A DNA stretch of 64,000 nt from Aliiglaciecola sp. LCG003 (lineage in GTDB: Bacteria; Pseudomonadota; Gammaproteobacteria; Enterobacterales; Alteromonadaceae), in contig NZ_CP128185.1 of assembly GCF_030316135.1 (NCBI RefSeq), forward strand, positions 1,240,001 through 1,304,000. The letters run 5' to 3'. The notes under the pieces were generated by a model that ran no database searches, was not told the origin of the DNA, and worked only from the letters and a program-made list of their open reading frames with translations. This document shows, piece by piece, positions 8,145 through 16,510 of the stretch; position 1 is the stretch's first letter, and every line of letters begins with the position of its first letter. Made by a program: the position numbers and the translations under genes.

Positions 8145-9589
8145 TGACATTTTTAAAAAGTAGTATTTTTAAATATTTAGTGGCTATTTTCGCCCTATGG
8201 GCGGTGCTATTTTATAGCAGCATCCAGTCAACGGTTGCCATTTGGTATCGCTCTGAAACCTTCGCCCATTGCTTTATTATCCTACCTATTTGCATTTATT
8301 TGATTAAGCTCAAGTGGGCTAAACTGAATAACGCACAGATTAAACCCTCGTTGTTGGCTGTGCTATTTATCGCCGCGACCTTGTTTGTGTGGTTGTTTGG
8401 CAGTATGGCCCAGGTGCTAGTAATCGAACAACTGGCAACATTTGCCATGTTACCCATGCTTATTTGGTGCTTAATGGGGCGAGAAGTGGCGCGTATTCTG
8501 TTGTTTACCAGTTTTTTCTGGATGTTTAGCGTGCCAGCGGGGGAGTTTTTGATCCCGCAATTACAAGAACTCACAGCAAACATTACGGTGATGGCGATTC
8601 AACTTACCGGTATTCCTGTATATCGTGAAGGTTTGTATATCGCGATTCCGGGGGGATTATTTGAAGTTGCAGTGGCCTGTTCAGGTATTCGCTATTTAAT
8701 AGCATCTTTTACCTTAGGAACCTTGTTCGCTTATTTAAACTATAACGGCATCAAAAAGCGCCTGATATTTATTGCTTTTTCCATAGTGCTGCCGCTAGTG
8801 GCGAACGGTATTCGAGCTTATGGCATAGTCATGATCGCTCATTTGTCTGACATGAAATACGCCACAGGTGTAGATCATTTGATTTACGGTTGGTTATTCT
8901 TTGGTGTGGTTATCTTGGTGATGTTTACCCTTGGTGGACGCTGGGCTGATCCCATACCGGCAAAAGTTTCCCAAGTAAATCCTAATGGGCCTAAGGTGAA
9001 TTTTGCCAAGCTGCTCAAACCCGGCGTAGTGCTAGCTATTGTTTTGGTGGTGGGATTCGGCTACAAGCAAGCATTCAAGCATCAAGTCAGTAACGTGCAA
9101 CCTGATATGGCACAAATCTTCAGTGTGCAAAAACCCATTGCTGATCAGCGTTGGTTACCGATATTTCATAATCCGACTACTGTAATTAGTGGCAACCAAG
9201 ACGGAACGGATTACTATTATGCTTATTACAACGCCAACTTGCAGGACGTTGAGCTAATAAACGGTCGCAATAAATTATATAACATTGAAACATGGTCAAT
9301 CGTATCTGATGACGCCAATGAACGCTTTAGAATGTTGGAAATTATCGATAATTATGGCAATAAGCGGTTGCTTGCCTACGCCTATGTAACGCCTTGGCAT
9401 ATCACCCATAAGTCGTTGGAAATTAAGTTGGTACAAGCTATTCAAGCGCTGCTTGGTCAGCCACAAAATGCTTTTATCTTGATGATTTCAGTGCCGGTAA
9501 CTGAGCGCGATAGTGATTTTGAACAATTGGAAAAACAAGCAAGTGCGCTGTTTAATCAAGATTTAAAGGCGTTGTTGAATGACCAATAA
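8144..9589 (+). CDS. xrtA: Exosortase A fused to an EpsI-type domain
   Basis: Inner-membrane cysteine transpeptidase-like enzyme that processes PEP-CTERM proteins; it defines this locus. About eight membrane helices span residues 10-265. Conserved catalytic positions are visible: Cys179 in VACSGIRYL, Arg224 in NGIRAYG and His245 in DHLIYGW. The C-terminal part (about 300-481, YYYAYYNANLQDVELINGRN) is a soluble EpsI-like domain. Exosortase and EpsI are separate genes in some organisms and fused here. The ATG at 8,144 overlaps the upstream stop (TAATG). No protein with a PEP-CTERM sorting tail is encoded in this window, so its substrates must lie elsewhere. Confidence 0.93.
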   Translation: MTFLKSSIFKYLVAIFALWAVLFYSSIQSTVAIWYRSETFAHCFIILPICIYLIKLKWAKLNNAQIKPSLLAVLFIAATLFVWLFGSMAQVLVIEQLATFAMLPMLIWCLMGREVARILLFTSFFWMFSVPAGEFLIPQLQELTANITVMAIQLTGIPVYREGLYIAIPGGLFEVAVACSGIRYLIASFTLGTLFAYLNYNGIKKRLIFIAFSIVLPLVANGIRAYGIVMIAHLSDMKYATGVDHLIYGWLFFGVVILVMFTLGGRWADPIPAKVSQVNPNGPKVNFAKLLKPGVVLAIVLVVGFGYKQAFKHQVSNVQPDMAQIFSVQKPIADQRWLPIFHNPTTVISGNQDGTDYYYAYYNANLQDVELINGRNKLYNIETWSIVSDDANERFRMLEIIDNYGNKRLLAYAYVTPWHITHKSLEIKLVQAIQALLGQPQNAFILMISVPVTERDSDFEQLEKQASALFNQDLKALLNDQ

Positions 9590-10736
9590 GGTTACTCATA
9601 TCATGCACATTATCTACCGGTTTGACACCGGTGGATTGGAAAATGGTGTGGTTAATTTAATCAATAGACTCGACTGCGCGCAGTACCAGCATACTATCGT
9701 GACCCTAAAAGGGTATAGCGAGGCTTTTTGCCAACGGATAAAGACCGACAATGTCAGTTTTTTCGATTTGGCCAAGCGCGACGGCAACGATGTGACAATA
9801 TTTTTCGCCTTACGTAAATTACTGAAAAAATTAAAGCCGGATATTTTGCATACCCGCAATACCGCTACTTTGGAAAATCAGTTAGTAGGGTGGTGGTGTA
9901 AAGTGCCTTATCGAATTCATGGAGAGCATGGCTGGGATGTCAACGACATGCATGGCTCCAATAAAAAGTATCAGATGCTACGTCGGTTTATGCGCACCTA
10001 TATTCATAAATACGTAGCGCTTTCTGCGGAGGCCTATGACTACCTACGTGACACCATTCATGTGAATGAAGACGATATCAAGCATATTTGTAATGGCGTA
10101 GATATTGATATTTTTAAGCCCCAGTCGGCCAATGTAGATTGTTTGCCGAATGATTTTGTCCAAGCAGATGCAATTATATTCGGCACGGTGGGACGATTAG
10201 CTGAGGTGAAAAACCAAACCTTTTTAGTCGAAGGTTTTATTCACTTAGCTCAGTCGCATCCTCAACAGGCTCATCGATTAAGATTAGTAATTGTAGGCGA
10301 TGGCGTGTTGATGAGCGCATTACAAAAACGTATTGAGCAAGCCAATCTAACTCAGCAAGTATACTTTGCTGGAAATAGAGACGATGTAGCCCAGTTGATG
10401 AATTGCATGCACGTTTTCGTTTTGCCTTCCCTTGCAGAAGGGATCTCAAATACCATTTTGGAAGCATCCGCTAGTGGGTTACCTGTGATAGCCACTGCCG
10501 TAGGTGGCAACCCAGAGCTTATTGAACCCAGCTTGGCTGCCAGCCATTTAGTCAAAGTGAATGATGTAGCGGCGCTTAGTCAAGCAATGTCAATTTATCT
10601 GGCTGAAGGGCCGACAGAACGTAATGAAATACTTAATAAAAATAGTGAGTTAGTGCGCAATCATTGCGTTACAAATTTCAGTATAGATACCATGGTGAAT
10701 AAATATCATCAGCTTTATCAGGCCATTAGTGGATAA
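9579..10736 (+). CDS. XrtA-associated glycosyltransferase (GT4, TIGR03088 type)
   Basis: GT-B fold glycosyltransferase of 385 aa. The N-terminus HIIYRFDTGGLENGVVNLI is the signature of the 'stp2' family of XrtA loci. The C-terminal domain has FGTVGRLAEVKNQTFLVEGF, LVIVGDG, VYFAGNRDDV and the donor-site loop FVLPSLAEGISNTILEASAS. The start at 9,579 overlaps the exosortase stop by 11 nt; an ATG 24 nt later is the alternative. Two further GT4 genes follow the amidotransferase downstream, so at least four glycosyltransferases work in this operon. Confidence 0.88.
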   Translation: MTNKVTHIMHIIYRFDTGGLENGVVNLINRLDCAQYQHTIVTLKGYSEAFCQRIKTDNVSFFDLAKRDGNDVTIFFALRKLLKKLKPDILHTRNTATLENQLVGWWCKVPYRIHGEHGWDVNDMHGSNKKYQMLRRFMRTYIHKYVALSAEAYDYLRDTIHVNEDDIKHICNGVDIDIFKPQSANVDCLPNDFVQADAIIFGTVGRLAEVKNQTFLVEGFIHLAQSHPQQAHRLRLVIVGDGVLMSALQKRIEQANLTQQVYFAGNRDDVAQLMNCMHVFVLPSLAEGISNTILEASASGLPVIATAVGGNPELIEPSLAASHLVKVNDVAALSQAMSIYLAEGPTERNEILNKNSELVRNHCVTNFSIDTMVNKYHQLYQAISG

Positions 10737-10746
10737 GGAATAGAAC

Positions 10747-12645
10747 ATGTGTGGAATAGCCGGCATTTTTCATTTGTCTGATCAAACCAATATAGATCCA
10801 AATTTGATCGCACAAATGAATGATAGACAAATTCACCGCGGCCCAGATGCAGGCGATTACTTTTTCGATCCCGGCGTGGCTTTAGCCCATCGCCGTTTAT
10901 CTATTATTGATTTGGAAGGTAGCCCTCAACCTATGTTGAGTGCCGATAAACGAGCTTGCGTAGTATTCAATGGTGAAATCTACAACTACAAAGAGCTGCA
11001 CAAAGAACTCACCGCCAAAGGGTACACATTTAATACTCACGGCGACACAGAAACCATTCTAAATGCTTATTTGGAGTGGGGCGAAGATTGTGTGCACAAG
11101 TTACGAGGCATGTTTGCCTTTGCGATTTGGGACAGACAAAAAGAAACCTTATTTATTGCACGGGATCGACTGGGCATTAAACCGTTCTTCTACAGTTTAC
11201 TGCCCAGCGGCGAGTTTATTTTTGGCTCAGAGCTCAAGGTTATTACCGCTCATCCTGGTTTTGACAAAACCCTACGTAACACCACCATCGAAGATTATTT
11301 TAGTTTAGGCTATGTGCCAGAGCCGCACACTATCTATCATCACGCTTATAAAATGGAACCAGGTCATACCCTTACATTGCACAAAGGTGATAAAGGCCTA
11401 GCCAGCACTAAGGAATATTGGGATGTGCCTGTGGGTTATGAGCATCCTCTTGAACAAAGTGAAATTGATCAGCAACTGATAGAGCGCTTTAAAGAAGCAG
11501 TTGATATTCGCATGGTTGCCGATGTGCCTCTTGGTTCGTTTTTATCCGGCGGGGTAGACTCCAGTGCCGTTGTTGCCATGATGTCCCAATTGCAAACGGA
11601 TCCGGTGAATACCTGCGCGATTGGCTTTGATGTCAAAGAATTTAACGAAACCGAATATGCCCAGATGGTTGCGGATCGATACAAAACCAATCATCGGGTA
11701 GAAGTGGTGGGGCAAGATGATTTTGATTTAGTTGACCAACTGGCTAACTTGTACGATGAGCCTTATGCCGATAGTTCAGCGATTCCGACCTACAGAGTGT
11801 GTCAACTAGCCCGCAAGCACGTTACGGTGGCTTTGTCTGGGGACGGCGGTGATGAGCTCTTTGCTGGCTACAGCCGTTATCGCATGCATCAGGCAGAAGA
11901 GAAAATTCGTAACCTGTTACCTCTAGGATTACGCAAGCCGTTGTTTGGTCCCTTGGGCAAGTTGTACCCTAAAGCCGATTGGGCGCCTAAGTTTTTGCGG
12001 GCCAAAACTACCTTTCAATCTATGGCGATGGACACAGTTGAAGGCTATCACAACACCATGAGTATTCTACGCTCTGATGACCGTGCCAAGTTATTTTCGC
12101 AGGATTATAAAGACAGCTTGAATGGCTACTCTTCGCTGGAAGTGTTTCGCAAACATGGTGACAAAGTAAAGCATTTAGACGAAACGAAGATCGCTCAATA
12201 TATTGATATGAAAACCTATTTGGTTGGTGATATTCTGACTAAAGTCGATCGTGCGTCCATGGCACATTCTCTAGAAGTTCGAGTACCTATTATTGATCAC
12301 AAATTTGTTGAATGGGCGTTTAATGTACCTACCAACAAAAACCTCGCCAATGGTGTAGGTAAATTGTCTTTCAAGAAAGCCTTAGAGCCGCATTTGCCCC
12401 ATGATGTGTTGTACCGAAAGAAAATGGGCTTTGCCGTACCTTTGGCAACTTGGTTTCGTGGTCCCCTTAAAGAACGTTTGTATGATGGCGTTTTATCTAA
12501 GCAAATGACGGAATCAGGCTATTTTAACCCAACCCGTTTAAGACGTCTGATAGATGACCATGTTTCTGGTCGTCGAGACAATAGTGCATCTTTGTGGACC
12601 TTGATGATGTTTGAAGCCTTTTTACGCCAGCAGAAGGTGCAGTAA
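10747..12645 (+). CDS. XrtA amidotransferase, asparagine-synthase family (TIGR03108 type)
   Basis: Glutamine-hydrolysing, ATP-dependent amidotransferase of 632 aa. The N-terminal class II glutaminase domain starts with the catalytic Cys2 (MCGIAGIF) and has the RGPDAG, VFNGEIYNY and DTETIL motifs. The synthetase domain has the PPi-loop SGGVDSSA and GDGGDELFAGYSRY. Its role in EPS loci is presumed to be amidation of a uronic acid or of an acyl/amino-acid substituent; the acceptor is not known. A clear ribosome site (AAGGAAT) precedes the ATG. A second, altered paralogue lies at 21,055-22,782. Confidence 0.92.
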   Translation: MCGIAGIFHLSDQTNIDPNLIAQMNDRQIHRGPDAGDYFFDPGVALAHRRLSIIDLEGSPQPMLSADKRACVVFNGEIYNYKELHKELTAKGYTFNTHGDTETILNAYLEWGEDCVHKLRGMFAFAIWDRQKETLFIARDRLGIKPFFYSLLPSGEFIFGSELKVITAHPGFDKTLRNTTIEDYFSLGYVPEPHTIYHHAYKMEPGHTLTLHKGDKGLASTKEYWDVPVGYEHPLEQSEIDQQLIERFKEAVDIRMVADVPLGSFLSGGVDSSAVVAMMSQLQTDPVNTCAIGFDVKEFNETEYAQMVADRYKTNHRVEVVGQDDFDLVDQLANLYDEPYADSSAIPTYRVCQLARKHVTVALSGDGGDELFAGYSRYRMHQAEEKIRNLLPLGLRKPLFGPLGKLYPKADWAPKFLRAKTTFQSMAMDTVEGYHNTMSILRSDDRAKLFSQDYKDSLNGYSSLEVFRKHGDKVKHLDETKIAQYIDMKTYLVGDILTKVDRASMAHSLEVRVPIIDHKFVEWAFNVPTNKNLANGVGKLSFKKALEPHLPHDVLYRKKMGFAVPLATWFRGPLKERLYDGVLSKQMTESGYFNPTRLRRLIDDHVSGRRDNSASLWTLMMFEAFLRQQKVQ

Positions 12646-12648
12646 CTC

Positions 12649-13860
12649 GTGAAGATCATGCATATCTTGGATCATTCAATTCCGCTGCATAGCGGCTACA
12701 CCTTTCGTACTCGCTCGATTTTAAATCAGCAACGGGCAAGAGGCTGGGAAACCTGTCACGTGACCAGCGCTAAGCAAGGCGCATGTGAATCCGCCATTGA
12801 AGAAGTTGATGGATTAACCTTTTATCGCACTACACCGCCAAAGGGATGGTCCAGCAAATTACCGGTATTGAATCAGTTATCATTGGTTAACCCGCTAAGA
12901 GATCGGTTGTTGGAAGCCATTGAACAAGAAAAACCAGATATTTTACATGCCCATTCCCCAGCTCTAAATGGACTGGCAGCACTTAAAGCTGCCAAGAAAA
13001 CCGGCTTACCCTTGGTGTATGAAATTCGTGCCTTTTGGGAAGATGCCGCGGTTGATCACGGTACCTGTAAAGAAGATGACTTACGTTATCGGCTAACTCG
13101 AAAAATGGAGACCTTTGTGGTCAAGCGCGCCGATGCGGTCACCACCATTTGTGAAGGGTTAAGACAAGACCTGCGCTCTAGAGGCATTGCGGATAGCAAG
13201 ATAACGGTAATACCAAATGCGGTAAACATAGAGCAGTTCGAAATTATAAACCAGCGTGACGCAGCATTAGAAAGTCAGTATCAATTAAACGACAAAGTGG
13301 TTTTAGGCTTTTTAGGCTCTTTTTATGGTTATGAAGGCCTGGATCTAATCGTACAATCTATGCCCGAAATATTAAAAACCCTGCCCAATGCAATGTTCCT
13401 ATTAGTGGGAGGCGGCCCGCAAGAAGCCAATTTAAAGGCACAAATTCAACACTTAGGTCTGCAAAATTATGTGATCATGCCGGGCCGTGTACCTCATGGG
13501 GAGGTGGGGCGTTACTATAGCTTAGTGGACTTACTAATCTATCCGCGCAAACCTATGCGTTTAACTGAGTTGGTGACACCACTGAAACCTTTAGAGGCAA
13601 TGGCGCAAGGTAAGCTTGTGTTGGCGTCCGATGTAGGCGGCCATAAAGAATTGATCGAAAACGGTAAAACCGGCTGGTTGTTCGAAAGTGGCAAGCCTGA
13701 ATCCTTAGCCAGTGCCGCTATCGATATTTTGCAGAATCGCGATAGTTGGCCAGAGATGATCCAACAAGGGCGCAAATTTGTTACTGACGTGCGTAACTGG
13801 AAAAATTCTGTGGCCAATTATCAAGGGATCTATGACTCTTTGATGAGCAAGTCAAAATGA
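12649..13860 (+). CDS. Exosortase A-associated glycosyltransferase (GT4, TIGR04063 type)
   Basis: Glycosyltransferase of 403 aa with a GT4-like GT-B fold. It begins MKIMHILDHSIPLHSGYTFR, characteristic of the Daro_2409-type family found next to XrtA. The donor domain includes VLGFLGSFYGYEGLDLIVQS, FLLVGGG, VIMPGRVPHGEV and LTELVTPLKPLEAMAQGKLV, with the conserved Glu in PLEAM. The start is GTG, 3 nt after the amidotransferase stop. The stop overlaps the next glycosyltransferase by ATGA, so the two are translationally coupled. Confidence 0.88.
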   Translation: MKIMHILDHSIPLHSGYTFRTRSILNQQRARGWETCHVTSAKQGACESAIEEVDGLTFYRTTPPKGWSSKLPVLNQLSLVNPLRDRLLEAIEQEKPDILHAHSPALNGLAALKAAKKTGLPLVYEIRAFWEDAAVDHGTCKEDDLRYRLTRKMETFVVKRADAVTTICEGLRQDLRSRGIADSKITVIPNAVNIEQFEIINQRDAALESQYQLNDKVVLGFLGSFYGYEGLDLIVQSMPEILKTLPNAMFLLVGGGPQEANLKAQIQHLGLQNYVIMPGRVPHGEVGRYYSLVDLLIYPRKPMRLTELVTPLKPLEAMAQGKLVLASDVGGHKELIENGKTGWLFESGKPESLASAAIDILQNRDSWPEMIQQGRKFVTDVRNWKNSVANYQGIYDSLMSKSK

Positions 13861-15056
13861 AACGGCTAAGAATTGTGGTGGTCAGTTCACTGTTTCCCAG
13901 CTCAGTGCGCAAACAGTCGGGTTTGTTTGTGCGGGAAAGAATGTTTCGAGCCACCCAATTTGCCGATATAGAAGTGGTGAGCCCGGTGCCATGGTTTCCT
14001 GGGCAGGGCTTGATCAGTCTCTTTAAACCCAATTATAGGCCTATGCCAGCTGAGCTCGAAATTCAAAATGGCATTAAGGTGCACTATCCGCGCTTTTTCT
14101 CTATCCCAGGCATATTGCGTAAGCTCGATGGGCAAATGATGGCGGGCGCTATATACAAAGTGCTAAAGAAACTCGACGCAGAGAATCCCATTGACGTAAT
14201 TGATAGCCACTTCACTTATCCTGATGGGTTGGCGGCGAGCCAAGCGGGTCAGAAACTGGGCAAACCAGTGACGATTACCTTACGAGGAACCGAGCTTTCT
14301 CACAGTTTAGATCAAGATAAAAAGCCATTGTTGCTGCAAGCCTGGCAACAAGCCGATCACATGATTTGTGTGTCAGAATCTTTGAAACAACTTGCTGTTG
14401 GTTTAGGTGCTGATGAACGCAAATTTACCGTAGTGGGCAATGGTGTTGATACGCAAAAATTTAATCCGTTACCTAAGTTAGACGCCCGCAAAGACTTAAA
14501 TATCAGCGCGGATGCAAAGGTGATGATTACCGTAGGTGGTTTGGTCAAACGTAAAGGCTTTCATCGGGTGATTGCCTGTATGCCAGAGCTACTTCAAATC
14601 CACCCAAATCTGGTATATTTGATAGTCGGCGGTGCCAGCGCCGAGGGCAATATTGAACAGGAACTACGCCAGCAAGCCAGTGCCCTAGGTCTGAGCGATC
14701 GGGTTAAATTCTTGGGGTCATTACCCCCTGAACAACTCAGTGTGCCGTTATCAGCCGCGGATGTATTCGTGTTATCCACCGCCAATGAAGGTTGGGCTAA
14801 TGTTATTCTTGAAAGCATGGCTTGTGGTACACCTGTTGTTGCCACTGATGTGGGTGGGAATAAAGAGGTAATAGCCAATCCACAAGTCGGCACTATAGTG
14901 CCGTTTGATGATCATGAAAAACTCCAGCACGCCATTGCTGATGCATTGACTAAGGAGTGGGATGAGGTCGTTATTAAAGACTATGCACAGGCAAACCACT
15001 GGGATAATCGCATGCAAAAGCTTCGCGATATCTTTTTCACATTGCAGCAAGGATAG
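13857..15056 (+). CDS. Glycosyltransferase family 4
   Basis: GT-B glycosyltransferase of 399 aa. Start region RIVVVSSLFPSSVRKQSGLF; the N-terminal domain contains IDSHFTYPDGLAA, and the donor domain VMITVGGLVKRKGFHRVIA, YLIVGGASAEGN, VKFLGSLPPEQL and NEGWANVILESMACGTPVVA (EX7E motif). It resembles colanic-acid/teichuronic-type GT4 enzymes. The ATGA overlap with the preceding glycosyltransferase and the 15-nt gap to the next gene place it inside the operon. Sugar specificity cannot be inferred. Confidence 0.87.
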   Translation: MKRLRIVVVSSLFPSSVRKQSGLFVRERMFRATQFADIEVVSPVPWFPGQGLISLFKPNYRPMPAELEIQNGIKVHYPRFFSIPGILRKLDGQMMAGAIYKVLKKLDAENPIDVIDSHFTYPDGLAASQAGQKLGKPVTITLRGTELSHSLDQDKKPLLLQAWQQADHMICVSESLKQLAVGLGADERKFTVVGNGVDTQKFNPLPKLDARKDLNISADAKVMITVGGLVKRKGFHRVIACMPELLQIHPNLVYLIVGGASAEGNIEQELRQQASALGLSDRVKFLGSLPPEQLSVPLSAADVFVLSTANEGWANVILESMACGTPVVATDVGGNKEVIANPQVGTIVPFDDHEKLQHAIADALTKEWDEVVIKDYAQANHWDNRMQKLRDIFFTLQQG

Positions 15057-15071
15057 GAGTAAGTCGTCACT

Positions 15072-16430
15072 ATGGGCAGTCTATATACCAAACTCGTATC
15101 TAAGGTTTTGTTTCCGTTACATGAGAAACTGAAAAAACATGACACTGTGGCGATCCGCAAATCACTCGAAGCCAGCCAATGGCTGGACCGAGAGACACTG
15201 AAAAATAACCAGGCCCAGCGACTGCAGGATTTTATCCAGAAGATTTATCAACACGTTCCTTATTATCGCCAGTTATTTGATGGCCTGGGTCTAAGCCCTG
15301 ATGATATTCAAACACCTGCTGATTTGGTTAAGTTACCCTTTCTCGACAAAAACACTATTTCGGATAACTTTGAGCAGCTGAAATCTGATATTGCTGGTGA
15401 GTTGTCACGCTTTAATACGGGTGGCTCCAGCGGTCAACCGCTGATTTTTTTGTTGGGAAATGAGCGCGTTTCCCATGACGTGGCCGAAAAGTGGCGCGCC
15501 ACTCGCTGGTGGGATGTAGATATCGGCGATAAAGAAATTGTCGCGTGGGGCTCACCTATTGAACTCGGAGCCCAGGATCGGGTACGTTTGGTCCGTGACA
15601 GCCTATTTCGCTCTGAATTAATTCCAGCATTTGATATGACTGAAGCCAAGCTTCAATCATTTTTAGATACCATAGTGCAATCCAAACCAAAAATGTTATT
15701 CGGTTACCCTTCAGTGTTTGATTTGTTGGCGAAAACCGCCAAGAAAAAGGGCATACGCATGGACAATTTAGGGATTAAAGTCGCCTTTGTCACATCCGAG
15801 CGCTTGTATCCTTATCAGCGAGAAAATATTGAAGCCGTGTTTGGTTGCCCGGTTGCTAATGGTTATGGCGGCAGAGACGCTGGATTTATCGCTCATCAAT
15901 GTCCCCAAGGCGGCATGCATTTGTCTTTTGAAGACATGGTAGTAGAAATTATCGATCCACAAGGGAATCCTCTACCAGCCGGACAATCTGGTGAAATTGT
16001 AGTGACCCACATGGGCACCTCTGAATTTCCATTTGTCCGTTATCGCACCGGCGACATCGCAGTCATGTCAGATAAAACCTGCGGGTGTGGGCGTAATTTA
16101 CCCATGCTTGAGGCCATCGAAGGGCGCAGTACTGATTTTGTGGTTGCAGCTGACGGTACTATTTTGCATGGCCTGTCATTGATTTACATTCTAAGAGATA
16201 TGGAGTCAGTAGAAGCGTTTAAAATAGTGCAGGAAACCCAACAACACACTCATGTGCAAGTAGTGTCGAAAACGGGCGAGGTGGATCAACAGATGCATGA
16301 TATTATCTGTGCAGGATTTAAGGCTCGATTGGGCCAACAAGTTGAAATAAGTGTAGAGTCAGTAGCTGAAATTGCCCCAGAAAAATCGGGTAAATATCGA
16401 TATGTAATTAGCAAGGTAAGTCTGACATGA
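15072..16430 (+). CDS. CapK/PaaK-like adenylate-forming enzyme
   Basis: Protein of 452 aa in the phenylacetate-CoA ligase/CapK group of AMP-forming enzymes. Motifs: Ser/Gly-rich phosphate loop FNTGGSSGQPL (about 115-125), MLFGYPSVFDLLAK, VANGYGGRDAGFIAHQCPQG, and FVRYRTGDIAVMS followed by a Cys pair (CGCGRNLPMLE), then the C-terminal hinge domain. Such enzymes in capsule and EPS loci are thought to activate an acyl group for transfer to sugar; substrate and carrier are unknown. No acyl carrier protein gene is visible in the window. The stop overlaps a 27-codon ORF (ATGA). Confidence 0.8.
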   Translation: MGSLYTKLVSKVLFPLHEKLKKHDTVAIRKSLEASQWLDRETLKNNQAQRLQDFIQKIYQHVPYYRQLFDGLGLSPDDIQTPADLVKLPFLDKNTISDNFEQLKSDIAGELSRFNTGGSSGQPLIFLLGNERVSHDVAEKWRATRWWDVDIGDKEIVAWGSPIELGAQDRVRLVRDSLFRSELIPAFDMTEAKLQSFLDTIVQSKPKMLFGYPSVFDLLAKTAKKKGIRMDNLGIKVAFVTSERLYPYQRENIEAVFGCPVANGYGGRDAGFIAHQCPQGGMHLSFEDMVVEIIDPQGNPLPAGQSGEIVVTHMGTSEFPFVRYRTGDIAVMSDKTCGCGRNLPMLEAIEGRSTDFVVAADGTILHGLSLIYILRDMESVEAFKIVQETQQHTHVQVVSKTGEVDQQMHDIICAGFKARLGQQVEISVESVAEIAPEKSGKYRYVISKVSLT

Positions 16431-16510
16431 TTGACAGTTTGTATTTGATGATTGATATCGGCGCAATATGCTACGTATTCTGGTGGTCCAGTAATCAGGA
16501 AGAAGATTAA
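16427..16510 (+). CDS. Small putative membrane peptide (27 aa), coupled to both neighbours
   Basis: A short open frame begins MIDSLYLMIDIGAICYVFWW and ends SSNQEED. Its ATG overlaps the adenylating-enzyme stop (ATGA) and its TAA overlaps the polymerase ATG (TAATG), so it fills the gap exactly with no untranslated base. The middle is hydrophobic enough for one membrane helix, with an acidic C-terminus. The polymerase ribosome site (AGGAAGAAG) lies inside its last codons, which suggests translational coupling. It could be a genuine small subunit of the polymerase or a leader peptide used for coupling. I do not recognise a family. Confidence 0.45.
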   Translation: MIDSLYLMIDIGAICYVFWWSSNQEED

